A stretch of DNA of 64,000 nt from Macrothele yani (GCA_039090855.1 CM077016.1:53741936-53805935); one strand, 5' to 3'; counted from the first letter of the stretch, positions 53,865-64,000 are shown. Notes: generated by a model not told the origin, from the letters alone. Numbers and translations are program-made.

Positions 53865-54560
53865 ATATTGGGGGTGTGCTAGGTTTATTTAACCTATACT
53901 ATCGATATTACCTTTTCGGCTTTATTTCTAATAAAACTCGCCAGAGTTTGTCCTAAGGCTTCAAGTGGTGGCTAAAATTAATTCCCACGCACAGTGTTTT
54001 CATTAAGAGGAGAAGGTTCGTTCAGTAATCATAATATATCACGTTTGTGCTAAGATTCTCGTGTGTGGGGTTTCTCGACAAGACGTCCGACGATGATCAA
54101 GCAACTGTGGTACAAGCGCTCCCTAGATGGCGCTGCAGGTAACGGTTTTATTTCCCACTGGTTTCAAACATTGCAGCTGATCTCTCAGGGTGTGCTAGCC
54201 AAATAGAGCACCTCTTGCAATCACATGGGGCAACGCAATTCAACGTTGTGATAAGAGTTACTGTTATATTCTGTTTTAGGATAACAAAACGCACCAAAGT
54301 TTGTCCTAAGGCTTTGCGTGTTGGCTGGAATTAATTCCCTTATACAATGTTTTCGTAAAGTGGAGAAGCTTCGTTGAATAAACAAAACACAGTAATATTC
54401 CCATCCGTAAGTGTGCTGTTTAGCAAGCGCACACCCGAGGCGAGTAAAGCAACTGTGATACAAAGTTCTCCAAATGGTGCTGCAGGTCACGTTTTTATTT
54501 CCTTGTGGTTTCAACGCAGATGCTAAACTACCCAGGGTGTGCTCGCCTAAAAGAGCACTA
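53865..54560 (+). repeat. Old tandem duplication, about 345-bp unit
   Basis: AGTTTGTCCTAAGGCTT, a TTAATTCCC phrase, GCAACTGTG-TACAA, ATGG-GCTGCAGGT and CAGGGTGTGCT recur in order in 53865-54215 and 54236-54560. The first unit carries CCCTAGATGGCGCTGCAG, a CTCF-like word. Confidence 0.8.
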
Positions 54561-54726
54561 CTGGTCATACGTTTGCGTTTGGAATCGCGTGGAGTGATTC
54601 ATACAATTCAACCTTCCGTCACGAATTAGTTTTTCTGTCTTTTCGTCGCAGTGCGAATCGATGTGTTTTATGAGCACAGATTTAAAAACAGAATTAGAAT
54701 TTTTGTTATCAATATAGGATGGGATA

Positions 54727-55733
54727 CATTAATATGCATACATTAATATTATTAATAACATCTATGAAAATGCAAGTGCAAAGATTCGGCTGTTTGAGAA
54801 TATAGCACATATAAAAGTAGGAAAGGGAGTGAGACAAGGTGACACCATATCTCCGAAGCTCTTTAATGCTACATTGGAGAGTGTCTTTCAGTCGCTGAGC
54901 TGGCAAAACAAGGGGATAAAGATTAATGGAGATTATCTAACTCACCTTCGTTTTGCTGATGACGTAGTCATTTTTGCAACTACCCCATCAGTACTGCAGA
55001 GTATGATCCAGGAACTTGCTGACAAGAGTAAAGAAGTGGGATTAAAAATGAACTTTCAGAAGACAAAAGTGATGTTCAATGCTTTATCAAGAAATGAAGA
55101 TTTATCGATTGATGAAGAAAAGCTGGAGATAACAGACACGTACGTTTATCTTGGACAGCAGATATCAAGTGAGGGTCACATTGATGAAGAAATTAATCGG
55201 CGTACAAAACTTGCCTGGAGAGCTTTTGGAAGAAACAGCATAATTTTCAAGAGCAATATGCCATTATGTCTTAAAAGAAAAGTGTTTGATCAATGCATCC
55301 TTCCAGTGCTTACGTATGGTGCAGAGACGTGGACCTTAACTAAAAGAGACATACAAGGGCTGCAGACAACTCAAAGCAGCATGGAGAGGTGCATGCTTGG
55401 TGTAATCAGGAGAGATAAGCAGAGGAACTCGTGGATCCGAAAAATGACAAGAGTGGAAGACATCATGATCAGAGTTAAATCCCTGAAATGGCAATGGGCT
55501 GGACATACTGCCAGAAGGACAGACCATCGATGGACAGCCGAAATTTTAGATTGGATTCCAAGGGACAGGAAAAGACCCAGAAGAAGACCACATGGGAGAT
55601 GGGTGGATGAAATTCGAAAGTATGCAGGAGTGACATGGAGGAGACTGGCACAAGACAGACCGTTGTGGAGGAAACTTGGGGAGACCTTCGTCCAGCAGTG
55701 GATTGATAATGGTTGACAATGATGATGATGATG
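54727..55733 (+). mobile_element. RTE LINE, 5' truncated, second copy
   Basis: 13-bp target duplication ATAGGATGGGATA at 54714-54726 and 55734-55746, (GAT)n tail. Very similar to the 3' third of the copy at 32250-34308. Confidence 0.94.
54829..55716 (+). pseudogene. RTE reverse transcriptase C-terminal part
   Basis: The 295-codon open frame begins inside block RQGDTISPKLFN and keeps RFADDVVIF (catalytic Asp pair), the thumb and the basic C-terminus. The in-frame match to the first copy begins before the methionine (about 54750), so that ATG is internal. Differs from the first copy by scattered substitutions (for example Glu to Val after FATTPS). Dead on arrival: no endonuclease and half a polymerase. 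Confidence 0.9.
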
Positions 55734-55881
55734 ATAGGATGGGATAACAGAAATTCATTAATTTTTTTATTAAACGACTGCTAAATTTAAAAAAATGCTT
55801 TCGTATGTTCAAAATCAATGTGTGAATTTTTCACCTCGGGTTACATAATGAAGTTTTGGTGTGTTTTCTTTCCCGTAACAG

Positions 55882-56015
55882 CGCACGCCCAACCTAAATG
55901 GACACGTGACACCTCTGATATTTTCATAAATATGGAGAGGTTTCTCAGAAAAAAACACGGGCTCGACTACTTCTCGCTGGATCTGCTACGGAACCAGTAC
56001 TCCGACATTTACTGA
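55882..56015 (+). CDS. Possible terminal exon of an unknown host gene
   Basis: A TTTTCTTTCCCGTAACAG acceptor-like tract precedes an open frame rich in conserved-looking residues: WTRDTSDIFINMERFL, RKKHGLDYFSLDLLRNQYSD, then Ile-Tyr and TGA at 56013-56015. Composition is protein-like and more GC-rich than its flanks. I do not recognise the family. It could be chance, or a relic. Confidence 0.35.
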
Positions 56016-56593
56016 TTAAATCCCGCACACCATCGCGCTGTAGAACAACAGATTCAAGAAACCTCTCTCTGGAACTTTCGTAACAATATGTGTATAGTTA
56101 TAGCCTCCTCGAAACACATGCTCTACTGGAAATATTTGTACCTCGGTGATTAACATATTCAAAGAATTAGTTCACGCACGATATCAATTCAGCCGATGTC
56201 TGACAAACACTAGGTACCGAGTGCTTAAAATAACTTATGAGTAGAAGCCAGCTGTTGGCATAACATCACCATGTCCGTAACTTGGAGGCAGCCTCCCCTA
56301 CGAAAAGACCCTTGGAATGTAATAATAATTAGCACATGCCATATTTGAGAAGAAAAAAACGAAAATTTCAGTATCACACTTATCAACTGACCATCGTTGG
56401 ACAACTGAATTACTAGACTTGATACCAAAGGACAAAGAAGACACGAAAGATGGGTTGTATAGCTCTATATATCGATCTGACTAAGAGTAAAGTCTGTAAA
56501 TCAGCTGGTTCAAGAACATTGTCCGTACAGAAGCTTGTCTATAGATAGCAGCAGGCAAAGTGGAAAAATGGGGTAAATACGAGTGTTTCCGTC
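56016..56593. other. Mostly unrecognised; short RTE relic
   Basis: 56385-56455 encodes TDHRWTTELLDLIPKDKED on the plus strand, matching the RTE C-terminal segment TDHRWTAEILDWIPRDRKR; the rest of that LINE is gone. Confidence 0.5.
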
Positions 56594-57100
56594 CGCGAAT
56601 TGTTCGACCACTTCGAAATGACCTAGAGATCTGAAAATTAATATGCTGATAGAACTTAACGTCCCTATGCCAAGAAAAGTTCGGAATTCCAAAAAATCAA
56701 AATGGCGGCTTTGGAACACTGCTTGATAAAAAAAATTCGCGAATTGTTCGACAACTTCTAAGCGACCAAGAGATCTGAAAATTGGCATACTGATAGGTCT
56801 TAAAATCCGAATACCTAAAAAAGTCCGAAAACTAAAAAAAAAAAAAAAAAATGGCGGCTTTGGAACATTGTTTGCTTGAATTTTTCGCGAATTGTTCGAC
56901 CACTTTTAAATGACCTAGTAAATCTGAAAATTGGCATGCTGATAGGTTTTAAGGACCGGATGCCTACAATAGTCTGGAATCAAACTGGCGGTTTTGGAAT
57001 ATTGTCTGCTTTAATTTTTTCTACCACTTTTACACCTAGAAAAGTTTGAAAACAGAAAAATTCAAAAGGGTGGCTTAGTTTTACTGTTCAAAATGGTGAT
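56594..57100 (+). repeat. Tandem repeat, about 146-bp unit
   Basis: CGCGAATTGTTCGACCACTT starts units at 56594, 56739 (variant) and 56886, followed by a degenerate fourth. Units share ATCTGAAAATTGGCAT, CTGATAGG and ATGGCGGCTTTGGAACA. Confidence 0.9.
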
Positions 57101-57552
57101 AGTTTTAAAGATAATTATGCCAGAAACGTTGAAATGCTGTAAAAATTTCATGAAATTTTGATTTAAAATTAAGGGGCGCCGAAACCTGCACCCATTTTAC
57201 GTCAAACCTTATGCATTGACGTCACGACCTTGTTCTAAATGGTAAAACAGTTACGGATCTTAAATTACTTTTCTCTGTCTTTAATTTTATGTTCAAAAAA
57301 TGATTTTGTAGATTCACAGTTCGGAGAACGGGCATGACTGCTAGTTTAACATACGGCAATACAATTCGCCGGTCAGTTTGTGCCTCTATGAACTGTTGCA
57401 ATCGTATATAGTATGCCAATACATTCTCCGTACTTATTACGATTACTCAGTTTTAAAACGCTTTGCATTCAGTGAGATCCGTTGGAAACCTTAAGGTACA
57501 AATAAATATCGACGTTAAAACCCAGCAATAAAGATGACGCCGAATTTTCGGG
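57101..57552. other. No recognised feature
   Basis: No coding or repeat identity. Confidence 0.4.
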
Positions 57553-57838
57553 TGTAATGAGCACGTCTTTTGAATCCGTTCTGACGCAAATTAAATTTAT
57601 CAAAGCTATTCAAAGTCAATGGAACCGGTTTGGAAAACAATAGCCTCTGTCCGCAGAAAGTTTTTCAATCAGGTGTTTAACCCGGCGGATATTGCTGTAA
57701 ACGGAATCGTGAACTTACGCCATCTGGTTGTAGACTTATGAGTTAAGAAAAATTTGAATTTATATGCAAAACATTTCGCAGCGGAAACGCTCTCCAACAA
57801 AGAATTTTTCAAATCGGATTCTTAGAAGCAGAGATATA
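57553..57838 (-). repeat. CTCF-like modular repeat, distal end of reverse block
   Basis: Inverted relative to 49240-49560 and 45500-45600. Carries one motif, CCAGATGGCG on the minus strand, near 57720. Confidence 0.8.
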
Positions 57839-59052
57839 CACTGAAGATCAATTGAATTAGAGATACCTGTCTAGTAACGTGTAGCACCACCTTTCGTCCT
57901 GGTGACGGCGGCGATTCGTCTCGGCATGGACAACCACCACAAGACACTGGAAGCGTTGGGAAGTCATACGGATCCACGACCCCTGAACAAGCTCCCACAG
58001 ATCACGAAGATTTGATGGAGGGGGATCAGAGCCTCGAACATCTCTCTCGATGGCATCTCAGATGTGCTCGATGGGATTGAGGTCAGGTGACCTAGCAGGC
58101 CAAGGAAGTGAGGACACGTCGGTGGAGTGTTCATCCAACCATTCGGATACAATTCGGGAGCTGCATTGTTTTGTTGCAGGATGAGATCCCCAGTGGGATG
58201 TTGAAGACGCACAAACGGGAGCAAATGGTCTTCCAGGATATCCCGGTAACGTTGACCTGTGAGGGACGATGTCACACGTAGCAGGGGTCCCATTTCAGTC
58301 CACGTAAAAAATCCCCAGACGAGAATGCCATCTCCACCAGCTTGAAGAGTACCCTGCTGGCAAGAAGGATCCATCGCTTCATGTGGTTTGCGCCGTACTC
58401 GTATCCAGCCATCCGCATGTACCAACGTGAATCTCGACTCATCAGTCCAGGCAACATTTTCCCACATGTCTAAAGTCCAGTGGCGATGTTCCCGTGCCCA
58501 TGCTAATCTTTGCATCCTGTGATGTGCGGTCAGTAGTGGTACCCTCGTGGGACGATGGCTTCTGTACCCCATAGCGAGCAGATGGTTCTGGATGGTGTGG
58601 CTGCTTACACGTTTTTGTGCACCAGCGTTAAATTGCCGAGTGATTTCTTGCACTGTGGCCCGTCTATCAGCTGTTACAATGCGAGCCAGCAGACAATGAC
58701 CCAGCTCATCTACACGCTGTTGTCCACGGCAGTTGGCCCTTGCAGGAATGGTTTTACCGGATTCGATGAACTCATAGTGCACCTGTGACACAGTGGCTCG
58801 TGATAATCCCAGTGTCTGCAGGACTTTCGAAATGGAGTGACCCATTCGTCAGGCCCCGTCAATTTCCCCACGATCAAATGCGCTTAGATCCTTCGTCTTA
58901 CCCATACTGCGTCCGACTCTTACTGATTCGCGTCGCATCACTCCTTATATTGTCGGGTCGCTGCATACGTCATGCCGCTTCCGTTTACAGGGCCGCTTAC
59001 AGCGCCACATTTGCATAACGCCAGCTGTTTCTAATTCAATTGCTCTTCAGTG
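57839..59052 (-). mobile_element. Tc1-like transposon in the CTCF-like repeat
   Basis: Ends CACTGAAGATCAATTGAATT and, reversed at 59052, CACTGAAGAGCAATTGAATT; TA at 57837-57838 and 59053-59054. 1214 bp. Confidence 0.93.
57964..58905 (-). pseudogene. Tc1-like transposase with catalytic Asp replaced by Asn
   Basis: Coding starts at 58905 with MGKTKDLSAFDRGEIDGA, hits a stop about 18 codons in, then stays open from 58845. Helix-turn-helix ISKVLQTLGLSRATVSQVHY, second DNA-binding part TADRRATVQEITRQFNAG, TDESRFTLVHADGWIRVRRK with the first Asp, GDGILVWGFFT, then LILQQNNAAP where the family has Gln-Gln-Asp-Asn: the second catalytic Asp is Asn. A frameshift near 58170 follows, and the third-residue region (SPDLNPIEHIWD sense) survives only in another frame. 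Inactive on three counts. Confidence 0.9.
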
Positions 59053-60540
59053 TAGACAAATTTAAGATATGCATCTACGCCCCTATCGGGAAAATCATGC
59101 ATTATTTCAGGAAGAAAGTATTCTCAAAAGATTTACGATGTGAGCGGTATCGGTCCAAGAAAAACAAAAATTTAGTCGAGTTTTCTGGAGCTCAGATTTT
59201 GCTGCAAATACACCAGAAGCAGAAATAACACTTATGCCCCCTGGTGACCAAACCATTCTTTCCCAAATATTAGAAATTATGAACATTTTCCATAAGGAGC
59301 TGTATACGATACGGGAAGAATTTTTCACATCTGAATTTTAAAAGCAGAAATAACGCTGAAAACGCAATTTACCTTTGCGCTCCCTAGCGGAAAGTCTATG
59401 ATTTACTTGAAAATTTTGAATTTATAGGAAAATCATTTGGCATCGGAAACATTATCCAACAAAGAAGGAATTTTTCAAATCGGACTCCTAGAAGTAGAGA
59501 TATTGACAAGAATGAGATATACATCTACGCCCTCTGGCGTAGAAACCATGCATTACTTTAAGAAGGAATTATTCTTAAAAGGTTTATCGACGTGAGTAGT
59601 ATCGGTCCAAAAATGATTTTTTTTCGATCGAGATTTTAGACGGTCAGATTTTGCTGCAAATACATCAGAAGCGAAAATTAAAACTTACGCCCCCTGGTAG
59701 CCAAACCATTTTTACCAAGAATTTGAAATGGTATGCAAAGGATTTCCAATCAGGAGCTTTATCCGGTACAGAAGCAGAAAGTCTGATTTACTTTGAAAAT
59801 TTTGAATTTATATGAAAAACATGTCACACCGGAAACTATCCAATAAAGAAAGAATTTTTCAAATCGGACCATTAGAAGCAGAGATGTTGTTGACAAAAAT
59901 AAGATATACATCTACTCACCTGGCGGAGAAACCATGCATTATCTTAAGAAGAAAATATTTTTAAAAGGTTTGTCGACGTGAGTAGTATCGGCCCACGAAC
60001 GAAATTTTTCAATCTAGATTTTTGAAGCTCAGATTTTATGGCAAATACATCAGAAGCAGAAATTAACACGTACGCCCACTGGTGGCCAAAGTATTCTTTA
60101 CAAAAAATTAATATTTATATGCAAAAGATTTTTCCTCAAAAACTGTATCCGCTGAAGAAAACATTTTTCAAATCGGAGTTTTAGAACAGATATCGGGGAA
60201 AACGTAATTTACTTTTACGTCCCCTAGCGGAAAATCTATGCGTAACTTGAAAAAGCAACTGTGCCTAATATACTCTTCGACATAAATACAATCGAAAGAT
60301 AAAATAATTTTTTCAATCGGATGCTTTGAAGTAAATATATGGAATAAAATATATTTTGAATTAATCAGCATTTACGCCCTCTAGCGGCGAAATTGTACTT
60401 CGTAAAAAAAAACGAGATAAAGGGCCATCATTCGCACATTTCAAGGTTCGCAATGCATAAAGAATTTTTCAAATCGGACCAATAGTTGCAGAGATATGGT
60501 GTCTTCAGAGGGATTGACGGACAAACCGATAACATGGTTT
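59053..60540 (-). repeat. Modular repeat with CTCF-like motifs, reverse block
   Basis: Minus-strand motifs at 59080 (CCCGATAGGGGCG), 59235 (TCACCAGGGGGCA), 59377 (CCGCTAGGGAGCGC), 59528 (CGCCAGAGGGCG), 59688 (CTACCAGGGGGCG), 59914 (weak), 60073 (CCACCAGTGGGCG), 60218 (CCGCTAGGGGACG) and 60374 (CCGCTAGAGGGCG). Spacing is mostly 142-160 bp. The block begins (minus strand) near 60540 with the same GTTATCGGTTTGTCCGTC as the forward block. Confidence 0.88.
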
Positions 60541-61370
60541 GTCCGGCAATGGAATATGATTATCTTGAAATAACTTTTTGCACACAGCTGCAACATGACA
60601 TGGAGCTGAATCCTGTTGAAGTATAAATGAGTCATTATGTTGGAAAAGATCACGTGCGGGAGGCTTCAGTTTGGGCTTAAGTATTTCATTAATGTATTTG
60701 TGGCCATTTATATTCCCATTAATCGCGCAAATTCTGCCCACACCTTTTGATGTCATACTACTCTAGATCATAACACTAACTGAGTGTTTCACGGTACATG
60801 TAATGCAATCAGGATGCAAATCTTCTCCGATTCTTCTCCTTACGTATTTTATGCCATCACTACCAAACAGGGAGATTTTGGTCTCATCACTCCAAATAAC
60901 ACTGTCTCATTGTTCCGCTGTCCAGTTAACATGGGTTTTAGCCCAGTTTAATCTTTGTTTGAGAGATAAAAATGGCCTTTTTAGTGGAGTTCTAACTTTT
61001 GGACCAAATTCCTTCAGTCTGCTCCGAACAGTCCTTGCACTCAGCATTGCATTGCGCCATTTCATCTTGTATACACCCAGATGATTTTCTTCTGTCACCT
61101 AGGCACAGTCTCTTAATTCTTCTATCATCACTTGCTGTTGTGCACCTTTTCCTGCCTTTACCAGTCTGGTTTTGTAGTGACTGAGTCTCCTTATACCTCT
61201 TCAAAATTTTAGAAATGCCACCTTTGGTTAAGTTTCCACCAATTTTTCTTCTAATTTCTTCATAACTGAAGCCTTGTTCACTTAATAGTACTATTTTACA
61301 TCGCTTTCTTGGTGATCAGTCAACTCTTTGCCCAATTTTTTTAATTTTATTACGTTTTACAAGCTCACTA
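60541..61370 (-). pseudogene. Tc1-like transposase relic
   Basis: Minus-strand pieces in order: helix-turn-helix LLSEQGFSYEEIRRKIGGNL (about 61290), ISKILKRYKETQSLQNQTGK, KRPFLSLKQRLNWAKTHVNW, then VIWSDETKISLFGSDG with the first Asp, VGRICAINGNINGHKYINEI, and FILQQDSAPCHVA with the second Asp. It stops before the catalytic Glu block, where the neighbouring repeat begins. Several frameshifts and stops. Confidence 0.85.
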
Positions 61371-61492
61371 AATGAAAAAAAACACACACACAAAAAAAAA
61401 AACCAACTTGATAGCAATCACATAACGCACTGACAAATGTCCTTCTCTCAGCTCCAATACATGACATCAGTAGCTGAATGCTACTGTGACCT

Positions 61493-61557
61493 GATTGGCT
61501 CCTTGCCAAAACAAGATGGCACCTGATTGGCTCTCTAAACACTCATGCTCATTGGCT
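61493..61557 (-). promoter_or_regulatory. Three CCAAT boxes upstream of the Tc1 transposase
   Basis: GATTGGCT at 61493 and 61525 and CATTGGCT at 61550, i.e. AGCCAAT on the minus strand, spaced 32 and 25 bp and lying 120-190 bp upstream of the relic transposase. Suggestive of an NF-Y type promoter; unproven. Confidence 0.4.
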
Positions 61558-61806
61558 ACATTCAAATGAAGGAAAGATACTTCATATCAACCTAAGCAAG
61601 TTGTGCTTCCTTTTTCTGGTTATTTGGCTATAACTTTTTATAGAATACAGATAATTGAACAAACTTTGTTGCATTACATTCTTGATGAAATTATTTTTCC
61701 ATTGATATATAATTTTATGGTATTACTAAAAAAAGTTGTGTTAGGAGCCATCATACCTCAAAAATACACCTTTTCCAAAGGGTTTCCACAATTTTGGCCA
61801 CTACTG

Positions 61807-62744
61807 TATGCTTACATGCATTCCCACGTGGAATTTCTTTGTTCGCACCATTTTTGGATAGAGCCGACGAAATCAGCATGTTTAAGGCTGTTGCTATCAG
61901 ATACATGCAATAAGCCGAATTACAATCGGCTTAGTGCACAAATAATTGAAGTGTATTGTACCTGTCTTGTGTGGCAATGAGATTATCTCAAGGACGCGTT
62001 AATGAGAGGTACCCAAGCTTAACGGTGTTTGCAGGTAGCACAAAGGAGGTGAGGATTTAAGCTGATTACTGGGGGAGTGAAACTTTTCTGAAGAAAACAC
62101 TTTTGATGTGGAAGCGAGAGAGACGGGACCTTAGTTTTAACGAGAGAGGTCGGGTCGTAAAAATTAGCGGACGAAACGATTTGTTTCTGGAGAGCGTTGA
62201 GGATTGCGTGGCATAGATTCAGCGGCGGGTTACGAAATCAAACACGAAGTTCCGGTGAAGTGTCGATAGCACGAAGTCAATAAAGAATTCCATTAATCTG
62301 CCCTTCGAGATGTGCCAATCCACATAGTTTTAGCGAAATAAACTGTTTGTATTTGTTATTGCTGAAAAAGGACCTGAATTCTGTTTTTCTTCTAGTGCAT
62401 GATTCTACTGCGGAACGAACTAAAACAAAAATTATGTGACGGCTCTCGCTGGATCGGGGCTATGTTGAGTAAGCGCTAGAAAGGACCGAGGGTCGTTACA
62501 GACGTGCTTATTAATTTTTCAATAAATACTGCTATAATATAATATTAAATATAGAATAATATAATATTTAACCTATAATATAGGTTAAAATTAATTTATG
62601 AAAGTATCTAACATTTTCTAGCATCCCTTAGAATTTAGCGCTAGCTACGTCCCTGATCATCACGCGTGTGGGGATGAGTAGGGAGTGCCAGATGAGGGAA
62701 CTTGTTTTCGCTGTGGAGGGACATGATCAAAGCTCTGTATAAAC
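61807..62744. other. No recognised feature
   Basis: 61970-62500 begins TGTGTGGCAATGAG and ends GTCGTTACA and has an AATAAAG, so a worn solo LTR is conceivable, but no target duplication or second copy supports it. Confidence 0.3.
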
Positions 62745-62890
62745 AAACATTTTTCGTTCTTAATTCACGGCCACTGGCTCCAGGGAAGAGAGAAGCAGCT
62801 CCATAGTATAAACAAACAACCACCCCATCTGTGGCGCGAACCCGGTCCAGCTGAGATGATTAGCCAGAAACCAGTGCCTCTAACTACTCT
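62745..62890 (-). mobile_element. Old SINE copy
   Basis: CGGCCACTGGCTCCAGGGAAG and GGCGCGAACCCGG with decayed surroundings. Confidence 0.65.
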
Positions 62891-62914
62891 CCTAAAGGAG
62901 AGCCGTGTTTTGTA

Positions 62915-63146
62915 TAAGGGCTGTCCCAAAACAACTGTGAATGTTTTTATAAAAGAAATATGCGTACTTTAATTATCAAAGAAGTGGTAATCTTTTTCGA
63001 AATAGTGTCTATTGCATCGAATACAGATGTCCCAACGTTCCTCCCACTTTTTGAATGTGTTCCGGAATTCTAAAATGCTGTCGAAGCACATTGCGCAGCT
63101 GCAATAAGCTGTTGATCAGTCTCAATTGTCGTTCTCGTAACGTCTT
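62915..63146 (-). pseudogene. mariner 3' end relic
   Basis: Plus-strand AGGGCTGTCCCAAAACAACT is a mariner-type end. On the minus strand TFKKWEERWDICIRCNRHYF fits a mariner C-terminus. The rest is cut off by R1. Confidence 0.5.
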
Positions 63147-63706
63147 TTTTGCGCTTTCCAACCGTAGGTTGAAGAAGCGTATGTGCTCCAGCTTTGTCCG
63201 TCCGTCTGTCTGTCCGCACGATAATTCGCGTAAAAATGATTCGATTTCGATTAAATTTCAGTATGTGGTAGGGGACAACCTGGGAAGGAACCCTATTAAA
63301 AATGGGCGAAATGGGGTCAAAGGTCAGGACATAGGTGTGGGACCCATTCCATCTCCCTTATGTGTCATAACTTCCTTAAAAGTGCTTCGATTGAGACAAA
63401 ACTTTAGTATGTTGTTCCGGAGGTATACTGAATCAACTCTGTTTAATATAATCGAAATGAAGTCAAAGGTCAGGGCACAAGAGCGGGATCTATTCAATCG
63501 CCCTTATGCGCCATAATTTACGTAAACATGCTTCGATTGCGACAAAACTTTATCATGTTCTTCCGGAGGTATACTGAACAAATTATGTTTAATATAATCG
63601 AAATGGAGTCAAAGATCTGGGTACAGGAGTGAGATTAATTCCACAGCCATTGTCCTTATAACTTGAGTAATGATTTCTGGCATGTTGGAAAGCGTATTGT
63701 AACGTA
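63147..63706 (+). repeat. R1 repeat, forward
   Basis: Starts GCGCTTTCCAACCGTAGGTT; GGGGTCAAAGGTCA at 63313 and variants near 63460 and 63608; ends near CATGTTGGAAAGCGTATTG. Confidence 0.92.
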
Positions 63707-63870
63707 TATTCTAATATAACTTTTATTTTTAGTTCCTTTTCTTATGAAAAAAATTCAGTTTGTTCTCTTTTACAGTTTCCAAACTTAACGTAATATCTTC
63801 TCTCTCACATGAATGAGGTTGGCAATACTTTTGAGGTCAGAGAGGGACGTATGAATGTTACAAGTGAGTA

Positions 63871-64000
63871 AAATCATGCAATGCATTGATTATGATGCGC
63901 TTTCCAACATACCAGAAATCATTACTCAAGTTATGAGGATAATGGCTGTATAATAACTCTCGATCCTGTGCCCTGATCTTTGAGTCCATTTCAATTATAT
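63871..64000 (-). repeat. R1 repeat, reverse, cut by the window end
   Basis: R1 3' end (AAAATCATGCAATGCATTGA) and the start of the first module. Head-facing arrangement with the preceding forward copy. Confidence 0.88.

Larger units (their letters stand above)
60541..61806 (-). mobile_element. Tc1-like transposon, 3' end lost
   Basis: The 5' end (minus strand) is TA then CAGTAGTGGCCAAAATTGTG at 61806, a standard Tc1 start. The 3' end is missing: the sequence runs straight into the CTCF-like repeat near 60540. Confidence 0.82.

Noticed and set aside
61970..62499. Possible solo LTR (TGTGTGG start, GTTACA end)
   Set aside because: Flanks do not match, there is no second copy and no inner element; left as unassigned.
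63055..63516. 153-codon frame across R1
   Set aside because: R1 modules give similar frames in several copies and on both strands; base-level conservation is best explained by the repeat and its DR1 word.

Overview
This window is repeat-rich DNA from an animal genome. It has no operon-like gene layout. Instead it has long AT-rich stretches, one clear spliced host exon, and many eukaryotic mobile elements: tRNA-headed SINEs, Tc1/mariner transposons, RTE-type LINEs, MITEs and miniature LTR retrotransposons. The mixture, with no vertebrate-type SINEs or LINEs, suggests an invertebrate and probably an arthropod. The species cannot be named from sequence alone. The only confident host gene is at 2232-2423: the last coding exon of a BMP/TGF-beta ligand, with a splice acceptor before it and a stop after its Cys-x-Cys end. 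The left edge (1-2140) is therefore an intron of that gene and holds a (GA)n-containing satellite. A second possible terminal host exon lies at 55882-56015. Layout: 1-2140 satellite with two insertions; 2.2-8.4 kb BMP exon, AT-rich DNA, SINEs and miniature LTR elements; 8.4-10.0 kb a mariner that received a solo LTR and a SINE; 10.3-12.3 kb nothing recognised; 12.3-16.7 kb blocks of a DR1-bearing repeat (called R1 here) and a TTAA-flanked MITE; 17-22.9 kb solo LTR, mariner and Tc1 relics; 26-29.2 kb a nearly intact Tc1 beside a 1.1-kb palindrome; 30.4-31.5 kb a SINE with eight tandem tRNA-like heads; 32.2-34.3 kb an RTE LINE; 38.7-40.1 kb Tc1; 41.1-43.9 kb a tandem duplication made by SINE-SINE recombination; 44.8-49.6 kb an array of CTCF-like motifs invaded by Tc1, MITE, SINEs and a complete tRNA-bearing TRIM; 50.6-53.8 kb a pogo/Tigger-like element holding R1; 54.7-55.7 kb a second RTE LINE; 57.5-60.5 kb the CTCF-like family again in opposite orientation; 60.5-61.8 kb Tc1; 63.1-64 kb R1. 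The main result is a family of miniature LTR retrotransposons whose LTRs (127-165 bp) carry a tRNA-like pol III promoter. Two complete copies show LTR, a Lys-type primer-binding site, a polypurine tract, a second LTR and a perfect 4-bp target duplication. Solo LTRs show the same LTR frame carrying a different tRNA cassette. The closest idea known to me is plant Cassandra TRIMs, whose LTRs carry 5S rRNA. Two other repeat families are modular at about 150 bp. One carries a CTCF-like motif in each module, in convergent blocks about 12 kb apart; the other carries a nuclear-receptor DR1 motif in each module.
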